Shown here: positions 7,299-16,296 of the stretch, piece by piece
Layout of the letters: each line of letters begins with the position of its first letter
Numbering within the stretch: the first letter of the stretch is position 1
Origin: an uncultured Flavobacteriales bacterium
GTDB taxonomy: Bacteria; Bacteroidota; Bacteroidia; Flavobacteriales; Crocinitomicaceae
Direction of reading: 5' to 3'
NCBI GenBank assembly: GCA_946480085.1
Contig: CAMLHZ010000002.1
Coordinates: forward strand, 372,001 to 436,000
DNA length: 64,000 nucleotides
Made by a program: the position numbers and the translations under genes
The notes under the pieces: model-generated
The model's input: only the letters and a program-made list of their open reading frames with translations
Database searches by the model: none
What the model was told of the DNA's origin: nothing

Positions 7299-9784
7299 GA
7301 GTGTTGAATAATCCGTCGGAGAAAGAACTTAAATTGGCACTTACTCGACCAAAACTGGAAACCGAGAATTTGGAAAATTTGATTGCTGAAATCTTCTCAA
7401 ACATCGAAGATAGATGTGATGAGGCTTTATTTGAATACGGAAAGCGTTTCGATAACGCCGAATTGAAATCCTTGGAGGTTTCACAAGAAGAATGGAAGGA
7501 AGCAGAGAATTTGATCTCAGATCAATTGAAACAGGCAATTCAAATCGCAGCTGGAAATATTGAACGATTTCACAGAAGTCAGATTTCTCAGGAACAAGAA
7601 GTGGAAACAACTCCTGGCGTTCTTTGCTGGAGAAAAAGCGTTGCGATTCAGAATGTGGGATTGTACATTCCAGGTGGAACAGCACCTTTATTTTCAACGG
7701 TATTGATGTTAGGTATTCCGGCTAAAATTGCTAATTGCAAAACGCGGATTCTGTGTACTCCACCGTCAGTTAATGGAACGATTAATCCTGCAATCTTATA
7801 CGCTGCGAAAGTCGCAGGAATTACAAAGATCTTTAAAGCTGGAGGTGCACAAGCAATAGCAGCCATGACTTTAGGTACTGAATCAATTCCCAAGGTCGAT
7901 AAGGTTTTTGGTCCTGGAAATCAATACGTAACAGCAGCTAAAGTTTATGCTCAACGTTTCGGAATGGCGATCGACATGCCTGCTGGTCCGTCGGAAGTGT
8001 TGGTTGCAGCCGACGATGTTATTCCAGCTTCATTTATTGCTGCCGATTTATTGGCGCAAGCCGAGCATGGAACGGATTCTCAGGTCGTTTTTCTTACAGA
8101 CTCTGAATCTTTCGTAGAAGATGTGCAAGCCGAAGTAGAAAATCAATTGAAAGAACTTCCTCGTGCTGAAATCGCATCAAAGACATTGGAGAACAGTGTA
8201 GCACTTGTCATTTCCTCAAATCAATGGGTGGATGTCATAAATTCCTACGCTCCGGAGCACTTAATTGTAATGGGAAAATACGAAGATGAAATTGTTGCGA
8301 ACGCTATAAATGCTGGAAGTGTTTTCATCGGAAAATATACGGCCGAAAGCTTTGGTGATTATGCTTCCGGAACCAATCACACATTACCAACAAACGGATT
8401 TGCACGATCATACAGCGGTGTTTCCTTAGATTCATTCGTAAAGAAAATTACGTATCAAAAGGTTTCTGAAGAGGGATTGAGAAATTTGGGTGGAACGGTG
8501 GTTACAATGGCAAAAGCTGAGGAATTGCAAGGACATGCGAATGCCGTCACGCTTCGATACAAATCGCTCGATCCTCGCGATTCAACTCCAGTCGCCTTCG
8601 ATAAAACTCAATATTCAGCTAACGCTTCTATCGAGTCACTCAGTCTGACTGGAGAAAGCAACGTCATATTGAGTGCTCGGAACGCAGTGGAGAGTGTATC
8701 GAAAGCTGACGTTCAAAGATACATTCGTCCTGATTTAAGAAACGTAAAACCATACAGTTCTGCCAGAGACGAATTTGCATCTCGACTAGCGCTCGATGAC
8801 CAAACTCGACTAGCGCTCGATGACCTTTCATTTTTAGATGCGAATGAGAATGGAATTTTAAAGGAATACAATCGTTATCCTGATCCGTTACAAAAAGAGT
8901 TGAAGAAGGCAATTTCAAAAGTGAAGAATGTTCCTGTGGAGAATCTGTTTCTCGGAAATGGTTCTGATGAAGTACTGGATTTGATTTTCCGTTTGGTAGC
9001 CACTCCTGGTTTGGATTCCATTGCTTATTTAAATCCTTCTTATGGGATGTATTCTGTTTTGGCAAAAATCAATGGTTTGCGAACCAAAGAAATCAACCTG
9101 AACAAGGACTTCGGGATTTCAGTTGAAGTTTTACTTCAAGAGGCCGAAGGCGCCCGAATTCTCGTTTTATGCAATCCGAACAATCCAACAGGAAATGTGA
9201 TTCCGAAACAAGATCTTATCGAAATTATTCAACGTTTTCAAGGTTTGGTTGTGATAGACGAAGCGTATGTGGATTTCTGTCTGGAATACTCTCTGGCCTC
9301 TGAAATCGAGAATTACAACAATCTAATCGTTGTTCAAACGCTCTCAAAGGCTTATGGAATGGCGGGATTACGAATTGGAATGGCAATCTGCACACAGGGA
9401 TGGGTGAATGCACTCAATTCCATTAAGCCGCCATACAATCTGAGTTCGCTGGTGCAGAGCAAGGCAATTGAACTCTTGAATTCGAATAATTGGAATGAGA
9501 TAAAGCAAACAATCAATTTCGAAAGACAACGACTTTTTGAGTTTTTAAATAGTTGCAAATCAGTTAATAAAGTGTTTTTATCTAAAGCGAATTTTATTCT
9601 ATTTCGAATAGAAAATGCAGATAAAGTTTATCAGAAATTACTGAATAACGGTGTTGTGGTTCGAAATAGAAGTACGCAGTTCAATTGTGAGAATACATTG
9701 CGCGTTAGCATTGGAAATTCAGACGAAAACAATCGATTTATTGAAACAATCAAATCCTATGAAAAAGAAAGTATTATTTATTGA
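7295..9784 (+). CDS. hisDC: Histidinol dehydrogenase fused to histidinol-phosphate aminotransferase
   Basis: A single uninterrupted frame of 829 residues starts at the ATG overlapping hisG. Residues 1-425 are HisD: GPGNQYVTAAK, PAGPSEVLVAADD, AQAEHGTDSQ, the catalytic SYAPEHL, and YASGTNHTLPT. Residues 473-829 are HisC: RYIRPDLRNVKPYSSARDEF, NRYPDPLQ, GNGSDEVLDLI, NPNNPTGN, and the PLP lysine near 685 in TLSKAYGMAG. Between them is a linker of about 47 residues without family signature; its DNA carries an AACGTCA/TGACGTT inverted repeat (8660-8713). The HisC N-terminus also holds a tandem 24-base duplication. The two enzymes catalyse the last and the seventh step of the pathway. The frame is open upstream to 7220, but that part is the end of hisG. 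Confidence 0.93.
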   Translation: MRVLNNPSEKELKLALTRPKLETENLENLIAEIFSNIEDRCDEALFEYGKRFDNAELKSLEVSQEEWKEAENLISDQLKQAIQIAAGNIERFHRSQISQEQEVETTPGVLCWRKSVAIQNVGLYIPGGTAPLFSTVLMLGIPAKIANCKTRILCTPPSVNGTINPAILYAAKVAGITKIFKAGGAQAIAAMTLGTESIPKVDKVFGPGNQYVTAAKVYAQRFGMAIDMPAGPSEVLVAADDVIPASFIAADLLAQAEHGTDSQVVFLTDSESFVEDVQAEVENQLKELPRAEIASKTLENSVALVISSNQWVDVINSYAPEHLIVMGKYEDEIVANAINAGSVFIGKYTAESFGDYASGTNHTLPTNGFARSYSGVSLDSFVKKITYQKVSEEGLRNLGGTVVTMAKAEELQGHANAVTLRYKSLDPRDSTPVAFDKTQYSANASIESLSLTGESNVILSARNAVESVSKADVQRYIRPDLRNVKPYSSARDEFASRLALDDQTRLALDDLSFLDANENGILKEYNRYPDPLQKELKKAISKVKNVPVENLFLGNGSDEVLDLIFRLVATPGLDSIAYLNPSYGMYSVLAKINGLRTKEINLNKDFGISVEVLLQEAEGARILVLCNPNNPTGNVIPKQDLIEIIQRFQGLVVIDEAYVDFCLEYSLASEIENYNNLIVVQTLSKAYGMAGLRIGMAICTQGWVNALNSIKPPYNLSSLVQSKAIELLNSNNWNEIKQTINFERQRLFEFLNSCKSVNKVFLSKANFILFRIENADKVYQKLLNNGVVVRNRSTQFNCENTLRVSIGNSDENNRFIETIKSYEKESIIY
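8660..8713. repeat. Inverted-repeat element inside the HisD-HisC linker
   Basis: The arms AACGTCA (8660-8666) and TGACGTT (8707-8713) enclose a core containing TATTGAG and TATCGAAA. The core resembles the GAGCGGAGTCGAA-type dispersed repeat, of which a free intergenic copy lies at 18409-18433. The match is partial and judged by eye. It falls entirely between the conserved ends of HisD and HisC. Confidence 0.45.
8781..8825 (+). repeat. Tandem 24-base duplication in the HisC part of hisDC
   Basis: A 21-base sequence (8781-8801) is repeated exactly at 8805-8825, with three bases between, giving a 24-base period and two copies of the peptide RLALDD. It keeps the frame and sits before the conserved FLDANENG of HisC, in a loop where most HisC proteins have only a few residues. 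Confidence 0.9.
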
Positions 9785-10895
9785 TAGAGATGGAACAATC
9801 ATCAAAGAACCTGAGGGATTTCAGATTGATTCGTTCCAAAAATTAAACTTCCTGGAAGGCGCAATTTCGGCACTAAAGACCATTGTTTCCTGGAAGGAAT
9901 ACGAGTTGGTCTTAGTCACAAACCAGGATGCTTTGGGAACTCCCGTTTTTCCTTACGAAGATTTTATTGGTCCGCACCAACTCATGTTGGATATTCTTGC
10001 CAGTGAAGGAATTGAGTTCGCTGAAGAATGTATAGATCGTTCTGTTCCTGAGGAAAACTCTCCAAATCGTAAACCGCGAACTGGAATGCTGACGAAATAC
10101 TTTTCACATGAATATGATTTGGAAAATTCGTTGGTCATCGGAGATCGTTGGACGGATGTAGAATTGGCGAAAAATCTAGGATGTAGAGCATTTTTTCTTC
10201 AAACAGAAGACATTGAAGTAAGTTCCGAATTACAGTTCTCAAAGAAAGAATTAGAGCAATCTATTCAACGAAAAGTCAACAACTGGGAAGAACTCGTTGC
10301 TGATTTGCGTCTTGGTGTAAGAAGAGTAGAAGTTGATAGGAAAACTGCTGAAACCAATTGCTCAGTTGTTCTGGATCTGGATGGAACAGGAGTTTCAAAG
10401 ATTAACACGGGAATTGCCTTTTTCGATCACATGTTGGATCAAATCGCTCGTCACGGACAATTGGATTTGGAGCTTCAAATGAACGGCGATCTTGAAATTG
10501 ATGAACACCACACGATTGAAGATACGGCTTTGACTTTGGGAATGGCAATCGATAAAGCTTTGGGATCAAAACGCGGGATTGAACGTTACGGATTTTGTTT
10601 GCCAATGGACGATTGTTTCGCGACTTGTGCAATTGATTTTGGTGGTCGACCGGAACTGATTTGGGATGTAGAACTGAAACGTGAGTTTGTTGGAAAACTT
10701 CCTACAGAAATGGTACAACACTTCTTTAAATCATTCTGTTTTACAGCGCGTTGCAATATTTACGTTAAAGCAATTGGTGAAAATGAACACCATAAAGTGG
10801 AATCCATTTTCAAAGCCTTTGCTAAGGCAATTTTAATGGCAAAAAAGAGAAATGGAAACTTCGATTTGCTACCAACAACCAAAAATGAATTGTAA
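9759..10895 (+). CDS. hisB: Bifunctional histidinol-phosphatase / imidazoleglycerol-phosphate dehydratase
   Basis: The 378-residue protein has an N-terminal HAD phosphatase domain (FIDRDGTII, VTNQDALGTP, VIGDRWTDVELA; about 1-165) and a C-terminal dehydratase domain (about 190-378: FFDHMLDQIARHG, EHHTIEDTALTLG, EHHKVESIFKAFAKA). It performs the sixth and eighth steps of the pathway. The start MKKKVLFIDRDGT lies 26 bases inside the end of hisDC, and the upstream extension of the frame is only hisC sequence read out of phase. Its stop overlaps the hisH start by one base. Confidence 0.96.
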   Translation: MKKKVLFIDRDGTIIKEPEGFQIDSFQKLNFLEGAISALKTIVSWKEYELVLVTNQDALGTPVFPYEDFIGPHQLMLDILASEGIEFAEECIDRSVPEENSPNRKPRTGMLTKYFSHEYDLENSLVIGDRWTDVELAKNLGCRAFFLQTEDIEVSSELQFSKKELEQSIQRKVNNWEELVADLRLGVRRVEVDRKTAETNCSVVLDLDGTGVSKINTGIAFFDHMLDQIARHGQLDLELQMNGDLEIDEHHTIEDTALTLGMAIDKALGSKRGIERYGFCLPMDDCFATCAIDFGGRPELIWDVELKREFVGKLPTEMVQHFFKSFCFTARCNIYVKAIGENEHHKVESIFKAFAKAILMAKKRNGNFDLLPTTKNEL

Positions 10896-11566
10896 TGAAA
10901 GTGGTGATCATTGATTACGGAGCAGGTAATATCTTCTCTGTTCAACAGGCATTTAGAAGATTGGGAATTCAAACGGTTTTGACTAAAAGTGAAGAAGAAA
11001 TTCGTTCAGCTACACATGTTGTTTTCCCCGGAGTTGGTCACGCTAAAAGCGCTATGGAGCAGTTAATACAAACCAAATTGGATAAAGTGATACCAACATT
11101 GAAGCAACCTGTTTTGGGCATTTGTTTGGGAATGCAGTTGATGTGTGGATGGAATGAGGAAGGAGATTTGGATGGTTTGGGAATTTTTGACACGAAGATT
11201 TTTGACATGAAAAAGCGAATTCAAGAATTGGAAAATTCGAGAAATATGGAATTGGAAAAGTATAAAAGTCGAGAATTCGATAATTATCGAAGAACTCATG
11301 TAAATACTGGGATTGAGGATAGTATTAGCGACTATAAATTTCCTCACATCGGCTGGAACGATGTCAAATTAAAGTACGAATCTGAAGTCTTTTACTTCGT
11401 TCATGGTTTCGCCGCTGAGATTTGCGAAAGCACCATTGGAGTTTCACAATATCCCTTTCCGTTTTCTGCAGCATTGAGGAAGAACAATTTCTGGGGAGTA
11501 CAGTTTCACCCGGAAAAAAGCGGACAAACCGGAGAGAATTTACTCAAACAATTTTTAGTATTATGA
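10895..11566 (+). CDS. hisH: Imidazole glycerol phosphate synthase, glutamine amidotransferase subunit
   Basis: The glutaminase subunit partners with HisF. Class I amidotransferase features are VIDYGAGN at the N-terminus, the nucleophile Cys77 in GICLGMQLM, HIGWN near 151, and the His-Glu pair in FHPEKSG near the C-terminus. At 223 residues it is longer than the usual 195-210. The extra part is a charged stretch at about 105-147 (between FDTKIFDM and FPHIGWN) rich in Glu, Lys and Arg, encoded by GAATT-rich low-complexity DNA. The catalytic residues are intact. The stop overlaps the hisA start by four bases. Confidence 0.94.
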   Translation: MKVVIIDYGAGNIFSVQQAFRRLGIQTVLTKSEEEIRSATHVVFPGVGHAKSAMEQLIQTKLDKVIPTLKQPVLGICLGMQLMCGWNEEGDLDGLGIFDTKIFDMKKRIQELENSRNMELEKYKSREFDNYRRTHVNTGIEDSISDYKFPHIGWNDVKLKYESEVFYFVHGFAAEICESTIGVSQYPFPFSAALRKNNFWGVQFHPEKSGQTGENLLKQFLVL

Positions 11567-12291
11567 TAGCAATACCTGCAATAGATTTAATTGACAACAG
11601 TATCGTTCGACTTTTTCAGGGCGATTATTCTAAACAAACGAATTATGAACTCAATCCGCTTGACTACGCAAAACAGATTGAAGCTTGTGGATTAGAATAC
11701 CTGCATTTAGTGGATTTGTCGGGAGCGAAACTTGGAAAATTGGTTCACAAGCAAATTTTGATGGGCATCTCTGCGAAAACAAACTTGAAAGTGGATTTTG
11801 GTGGCGGAATAAAAACGAAAGAAGATATTTCGAATTTATTGGATCAAGGCGCAAATCAGGTGGTAATTGGAAGTTTGTGTGTCAAACAACCAGAGCTCGT
11901 TGTTTCCTGGATTGAGGAATTTGGTGTAGAAAAGTTTATTCTTGCTTTGGACACCGACGGAATGCATCTAAAAATCAACGGTTGGCAGGATGGAAGTGGG
12001 ATTACATTGGAACAAACAATGAATTTCTTCGAGGATTTTGAAGGGCTTTCGATTTTAACAACGGACATCAGAAAAGACGGAACTGGTACTGGACCAAGTA
12101 TTGAATTGTATAAAACGCTCATTCAAAAATTCCCGAAGCAAAGATGGATTGCGAGTGGTGGAGTAGAATCTGTAGCTGATTTGCAAGAGTTGCGTGCGGT
12201 TGGCTGTTATGCTTGTGTAGTTGGAAAAGCACTTTTGGATGGGAAAATAACATTAGACGAACTTAAAGAATTCAACAATGCAGGTGTATAA
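11563..12291 (+). CDS. hisA: ProFAR isomerase
   Basis: The 242-residue (beta/alpha)8-barrel isomerase converts ProFAR to PRFAR. It starts [20 protein letters not shown], with the first catalytic Asp, has DFGGGIKT and VIGSL phosphate-binding loops, the second catalytic Asp in [12 protein letters not shown], and WIASGGVES near the end. The ATG at 11563 overlaps the hisH stop (ATGA); the frame is open further upstream only because of hisH. The hisF start lies 14 bases before its stop. Confidence 0.96.
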   Translation: MIAIPAIDLIDNSIVRLFQGDYSKQTNYELNPLDYAKQIEACGLEYLHLVDLSGAKLGKLVHKQILMGISAKTNLKVDFGGGIKTKEDISNLLDQGANQVVIGSLCVKQPELVVSWIEEFGVEKFILALDTDGMHLKINGWQDGSGITLEQTMNFFEDFEGLSILTTDIRKDGTGTGPSIELYKTLIQKFPKQRWIASGGVESVADLQELRAVGCYACVVGKALLDGKITLDELKEFNNAGV

Positions 12292-13033
12292 ACGAATTAT
12301 TCCATGCCTCGATATTCAGAACGGAAGAACCGTGAAAGGAATCAATTTTGAATCCATCCGAGATGCCGGAGATCCAGTTGAATTAGCGAAATTCTATGCT
12401 GAGCAAGGAGCAGATGAGTTGGTTTTATTGGACATTTCTGCAACGAACGAAGAGAGAGAAACTTTTATTCCAATTGTTGAAGCAGTTGCTGGCCAAGTAA
12501 ATATTCCATTTACGGTTGGCGGTGGAATTTCGTCTGTTGAAACTGCTAGACAACTTTTAAGAAGCGGTGCTGATAAGATCTCGGTGAATTCTTCGGCTGT
12601 TAAACGACCAGAACTAATTACAGAATTGGCTGAAGAGTTTGGTCGACAATGTGTTGTGGTGGCCATAGATATTCGAAAAACGGAAACAAGCTGGACAGTT
12701 CATACACACGGTGGAAAAAGGGATACAGGAATTGACGCGTTCACCTGGTGTCAAAAAGTGGTTGGTTTGGGAGCTGGAGAATTACTGATTACTTCTATGG
12801 ACGGCGATGGAACTAAAAATGGCTTTGATCTTGATTTTTACAAAAAAGTTGAAGAACTTGTTGATGTTCCGATCATTGCTTCAGGTGGTGCAGGAACGAC
12901 CACGCATTTCGAAGAATTATTTAGTCAGACATCGGTTACCGGAGGTTTAGCAGCAAGTATTTTCCACTTTGGAGAGATTTCGGTTCCTGAATTGAAAAAT
13001 GAATTATGTCAGAAATTAAGAATTAGAATATGA
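12278..13033 (+). CDS. hisF: Imidazole glycerol phosphate synthase, cyclase subunit
   Basis: The 251-residue barrel uses ammonia from HisH to make IGP and AICAR. Signatures are [17 protein letters not shown] with catalytic Asp11, [18 protein letters not shown], the second Asp in [12 protein letters not shown], and ASGGAGT. It overlaps hisA by 14 bases and hisIE by four. It and hisA share the duplicated half-barrel ancestry known for the family. Confidence 0.97.
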   Translation: MQVYKRIIPCLDIQNGRTVKGINFESIRDAGDPVELAKFYAEQGADELVLLDISATNEERETFIPIVEAVAGQVNIPFTVGGGISSVETARQLLRSGADKISVNSSAVKRPELITELAEEFGRQCVVVAIDIRKTETSWTVHTHGGKRDTGIDAFTWCQKVVGLGAGELLITSMDGDGTKNGFDLDFYKKVEELVDVPIIASGGAGTTTHFEELFSQTSVTGGLAASIFHFGEISVPELKNELCQKLRIRI

Positions 13034-13617
13034 AATACAACGAAAACGGATTAATCCCGGCAATAATACAAGACGCCAATTCGAATGCAGTTTTGATGCT
13101 TGGTTATATGAATCAAGAATCTTTTAACCTGACATTGCTAACGCGAAAAGTGACATTTTTTTCAAGATCCAGAAATGAAATTTGGGTGAAAGGAGAAACA
13201 TCGGGCAATTTTTTGAGAATGGTCGATTGGAAGTTGGATTGTGATGAAGACACGCTTCTGATACAAGCAATTCCTGACGGTCCAACATGTCATACGGGAT
13301 CTACAACTTGTTTTGGTGAACCGAAAGCAGATAGTTTTGATCCGTTAAAAAAACTGATTTCAACAATTGATTCGCGTTTTTCTGCGCCGAAAGAAGGATC
13401 GTACATTCAATCATTAATTGAGAAAGGATTACCAAAGATTGCCCAAAAAGTGGGCGAGGAAGGGGTAGAGATTGTGATTGAAGCGATGCGCGATGAACCA
13501 GAACTTTTCAAAGAAGAAGCTGCTGATCTTTTGTTTCACTATTTGGTTTTGCTAAGAGCGAAGGAAGTGCATTTTGATGATATTTTGAAAGTACTTGAAG
13601 ATAGAGTGAAACCGTGA
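13030..13617 (+). CDS. hisIE: Bifunctional phosphoribosyl-AMP cyclohydrolase / phosphoribosyl-ATP pyrophosphatase
   Basis: The 195-residue protein has the HisI domain (about 1-105: [31 protein letters not shown], the metal-binding [10 protein letters not shown]) followed by the HisE helical domain (about 110-195: [33 protein letters not shown]). It catalyses the second and third steps. It is the last gene of the operon, so all ten activities of the pathway are encoded between 6441 and 13617. Confidence 0.96.
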   Translation: MKYNENGLIPAIIQDANSNAVLMLGYMNQESFNLTLLTRKVTFFSRSRNEIWVKGETSGNFLRMVDWKLDCDEDTLLIQAIPDGPTCHTGSTTCFGEPKADSFDPLKKLISTIDSRFSAPKEGSYIQSLIEKGLPKIAQKVGEEGVEIVIEAMRDEPELFKEEAADLLFHYLVLLRAKEVHFDDILKVLEDRVKP

Positions 13618-13660
13618 TGCGTCTATTAAAGAGATGGCGTTTTCAGTATGAAACTCGAGC

Positions 13661-13702
13661 ACAATTTTATGTTTTTACAAAATTATAAAAACATAAAATT
13701 GT
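13661..13702. terminator. Perfect 17-bp inverted repeat between his operon and convergent lipoprotein gene
   Basis: The arms at 13661-13677 and 13686-13702 are perfect reverse complements with an eight-base loop. The sequence is AT-rich (ACAATTTTATG...). It lies between the convergent ends of hisIE (13617) and the hydrolase-like lipoprotein gene (13712), so it may serve as a bidirectional terminator. The first 30 bases recur with three differences at 1751-1780. Confidence 0.6.
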
Positions 13703-13711
13703 GTTTAAGAT

Positions 13712-14404
13712 TTAAATCTTTGTCTCACTCGATTTCACCTTTCCATAATCTCCTCTTGCCCAATATTTACAAGGAATCATCCACTCAACCATTGGGTGAA
13801 ATAAAAAACCGTGTCTCAATCCTGTATTCAATTCAATTTCTTTGAATCGGGTGACTTTTAATTTCGAAGTTTCCTTTCGTCTTGATGCTGAAACTCCTGA
13901 AGGATCGGTCTTTTCATAAATGGTTAATATATTTCCACAGAAATTGATGTCTGGATATTCTTCAATGTCTGAATCCATATAACTTCCAATAAAGACATAA
14001 TTCACATCGGGATTTTTCAAGTAGGTGGAAACATATTGTGCAATATATCCGCCTTTCGAAGTCCCTATAACGGTTACATGATTTGGCTCAATTCCAATTT
14101 TTAGTAAACTATCGATTTGAGTCTTGACTTTTAATGCATATGCTTTTGGATCAGTGTCTTTTTTGCGTGTTTCACTGATCACGATAAATCCATCTTTACG
14201 GAAATTCGCTACAATTTCACGATATTCCGCTTTTCCAAACTGAGGATGAGATTCTTCCAAACCAAATTCCTCTACAAAACGGTTGTGAAGAAAGAAAATG
14301 TAATTTTTCTGTTGCTTGATTTTTGATTTTTTGACGTTCGATTTGCTTTCGCCGCAAGAAACGATCAATGCCAAGCTGAATGCAATAAGGGCGATGATTT
14401 TCAT
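13712..14404 (-). CDS. Lipoprotein with alpha/beta-hydrolase-like fold
   Basis: The 230-residue product has a lipobox signal (LALIVSCGES). The mature part resembles an alpha/beta hydrolase: an early strand NYIFFLHNRFVEE, and a nucleophile elbow GTSKGGYIAQYV (Ser in VIGTSKGG near residue 115). A late histidine in TGLRHGFLFHP is in the position of the catalytic base. This suggests a periplasmic-facing esterase or peptidase-type enzyme, substrate unknown. The upstream gene ends one base before this one starts, so they are co-transcribed and possibly functionally linked to the YARHG protein. Confidence 0.75.
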   Translation of the reverse strand: MKIIALIAFSLALIVSCGESKSNVKKSKIKQQKNYIFFLHNRFVEEFGLEESHPQFGKAEYREIVANFRKDGFIVISETRKKDTDPKAYALKVKTQIDSLLKIGIEPNHVTVIGTSKGGYIAQYVSTYLKNPDVNYVFIGSYMDSDIEEYPDINFCGNILTIYEKTDPSGVSASRRKETSKLKVTRFKEIELNTGLRHGFLFHPMVEWMIPCKYWARGDYGKVKSSETKI

Positions 14405-15526
14405 TTACTTCGGAATTTCTTTTTCTCTATTTTGAATCAGGTGGAGTAGTTCAGTCTCTTCGGCAGTTAGTTCAATATCTGCTTGCTTCAGGTTTGGATT
14501 TGGTATATACCAATCGAATTGAGAAAAGTAGGTTTGCAGATCTTTAGAATTGAAAGTCAAACCATATTTTGCATAAATGGCATTTCGTAATAATCTCAAA
14601 TCTGCGGATGCATTGACCTGTTCAATTTCATATTCTTGAATATACATACCAGAAAGGTCTACTTGGTCTTTTTTGCTTTCAAATCCTTTACTGTTTTCAT
14701 CTCGAAAAAAATAAGCGTTATAAATGCCAAATTGAATGTTATTTGTTGGTTTTAGATTGTTGACGTGGATTTGTAATTTTCCCGACAAAACGCGAATCAT
14801 GCGCTGTTCAGTTTCGTCATAATCAGTAATTTTTTTACTGGTAACTTTTCCTGTACCAATGATTTGCCAATCTGCACTTTTTCCGAAAACATCTTTGACA
14901 AAGAAGTAAGTGTTCGATCCAAGGTCCATCTCAACGGTTAAATCCTTAATCGTTCCGCCAGCCCATTTTGATCCTGTAGTTAAAATGTAGTCATACATCT
15001 GATGCTTAAAAACCATGGTACTTGCAGGAAAACGATAACTGTGATTGATTTTCGTAATTCCGGGTTTGAAAACAATTTCGAATAGATAAACATACACTCC
15101 CATATCCGCTTGATGGTTTGGTGTCCATTCTCCAATGTTCTTCAGCGGACAATCTTCGCATTCAGCAATTTGTAGTTGATAGGGTAGAATCGATCCGTTT
15201 TGCTGAACCATAAAGTCCTTAATCATATTGGATGCAAGTGTTTCTTCATCAACATCGCCAACCGCAGTAGGTGCCTGAAAACCAACAGTTACTTTTCGTT
15301 CCTCATTTTCAGGATTGTTAAATTCAAAAGCAATATTAGCCGTACACCAGCCGTCAACAACTTTAAAACTTAAATGTTCTTTATCCATAGAAATTTTAGT
15401 TTCTGTTGTAGGATAAAATACGCCACCTTTTGTCAGATAGGCACCGTCATTCGCAAAAAGTACAATTGAACAGAGTATGAAAATGGAAGTTATAAATTGA
15501 TTTCTCATGGATGATTTTGATTTCAC
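14405..15526 (-). CDS. Secreted YARHG-domain protein
   Basis: The 373-residue product has a cleavable signal (MRNQFITSIFILCSIVLFAN; the frame starts six codons earlier, MKSKSS). The body (about 30-285) is beta-rich. The C-terminus (about 305-345, LRLLRNAIYAKYG, then LQTYFSQFDWYIPN) is a YARHG domain, a short extracellular module of unknown binding function found in many bacteria. It directly abuts the downstream hydrolase-like lipoprotein gene, so both are probably one unit acting in the envelope. Confidence 0.82.
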   Translation of the reverse strand: MKSKSSMRNQFITSIFILCSIVLFANDGAYLTKGGVFYPTTETKISMDKEHLSFKVVDGWCTANIAFEFNNPENEERKVTVGFQAPTAVGDVDEETLASNMIKDFMVQQNGSILPYQLQIAECEDCPLKNIGEWTPNHQADMGVYVYLFEIVFKPGITKINHSYRFPASTMVFKHQMYDYILTTGSKWAGGTIKDLTVEMDLGSNTYFFVKDVFGKSADWQIIGTGKVTSKKITDYDETEQRMIRVLSGKLQIHVNNLKPTNNIQFGIYNAYFFRDENSKGFESKKDQVDLSGMYIQEYEIEQVNASADLRLLRNAIYAKYGLTFNSKDLQTYFSQFDWYIPNPNLKQADIELTAEETELLHLIQNREKEIPK

Positions 15527-15599
15527 TGATTCGAATTTAATCTAAAATATCATGTCAACTCTCAGAATTTATCGATATTCGATTTATCAATCTGTTACA

Positions 15600-16235
15600 A
15601 TGAAATCACTTTGTTTTTTTCTTATGTTGTTATCCGTAAGTACTTCTTTCTCTCAGGAAACAACTTCAGCTCACATCACTAAGATGCTTTGGAACGATTG
15701 TATTTACAAGTGCACTGCGGATACAAACAAAAACGCTTTACTTCCTAATTATGAATTGAAGGATTCTATTTATTTCATGAATGGAACAGGAAAACTCCTT
15801 CCAAATCTTCAGTTTCCTGAATTGGATAAAGAAAAAGCAAAGGGATATTATAACAGCGGCAAATGGAATGCAAATCACAAATCGTTTCCAAGAACGCTTT
15901 CCGTTCCATCTCAATATTTTGGAAGTGTGAGTTACTCCGAAAATCTTGGAGATCTTTTTCATATTCAGGGAATCGTTAGAAAGGGAAGTACTCAGGAAAA
16001 AATGGAGATTTTCATGAGTAATGGAAAATTTGGGGCATGTAAGTTTACATTGACAAATGATGAAGGGAAAGATACATGGGGATTGTTCGGATTTGATGGT
16101 AATAAATTCTATTTGATCAAGAGTTCAGGTATTACTTCTGTGGAATCGAAGATTATCAGTAATCCGCTGGAATGGATGAATAAATTCAGAACGGTTTGGA
16201 TGGAATGTTATGCTGCTGGTTTGACATGTGATTGA
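15600..16235 (+). CDS. Secreted protein, unknown function
   Basis: From the ATG at 15600 the product is 211 residues with a clear signal peptide (MKSLCFFLMLLSVSTSFSQ). The frame is open upstream to 15552, but the added 16 residues are polar and would bury the signal, so the shorter start is used. The mature part is mixed alpha/beta with Lys- and Tyr-rich stretches, a Cys near MLWNDCIYKC and a C-terminal CYAAGLTC. No family recognised. It is divergent from the YARHG gene and precedes another secreted unknown. Confidence 0.65.
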   Translation: MKSLCFFLMLLSVSTSFSQETTSAHITKMLWNDCIYKCTADTNKNALLPNYELKDSIYFMNGTGKLLPNLQFPELDKEKAKGYYNSGKWNANHKSFPRTLSVPSQYFGSVSYSENLGDLFHIQGIVRKGSTQEKMEIFMSNGKFGACKFTLTNDEGKDTWGLFGFDGNKFYLIKSSGITSVESKIISNPLEWMNKFRTVWMECYAAGLTCD

Positions 16236-16296
16236 TGGTTGAGAATACCGCATTTGATTTATTGACGAACATGTTATTCTGACGTAAGTTAGTTGC

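Noticed and set aside
13648..13845. 65-codon plus-strand frame after hisIE
   Set aside because: It runs through the palindrome at 13661-13702 and antisense to the lipoprotein gene without protein-like features.
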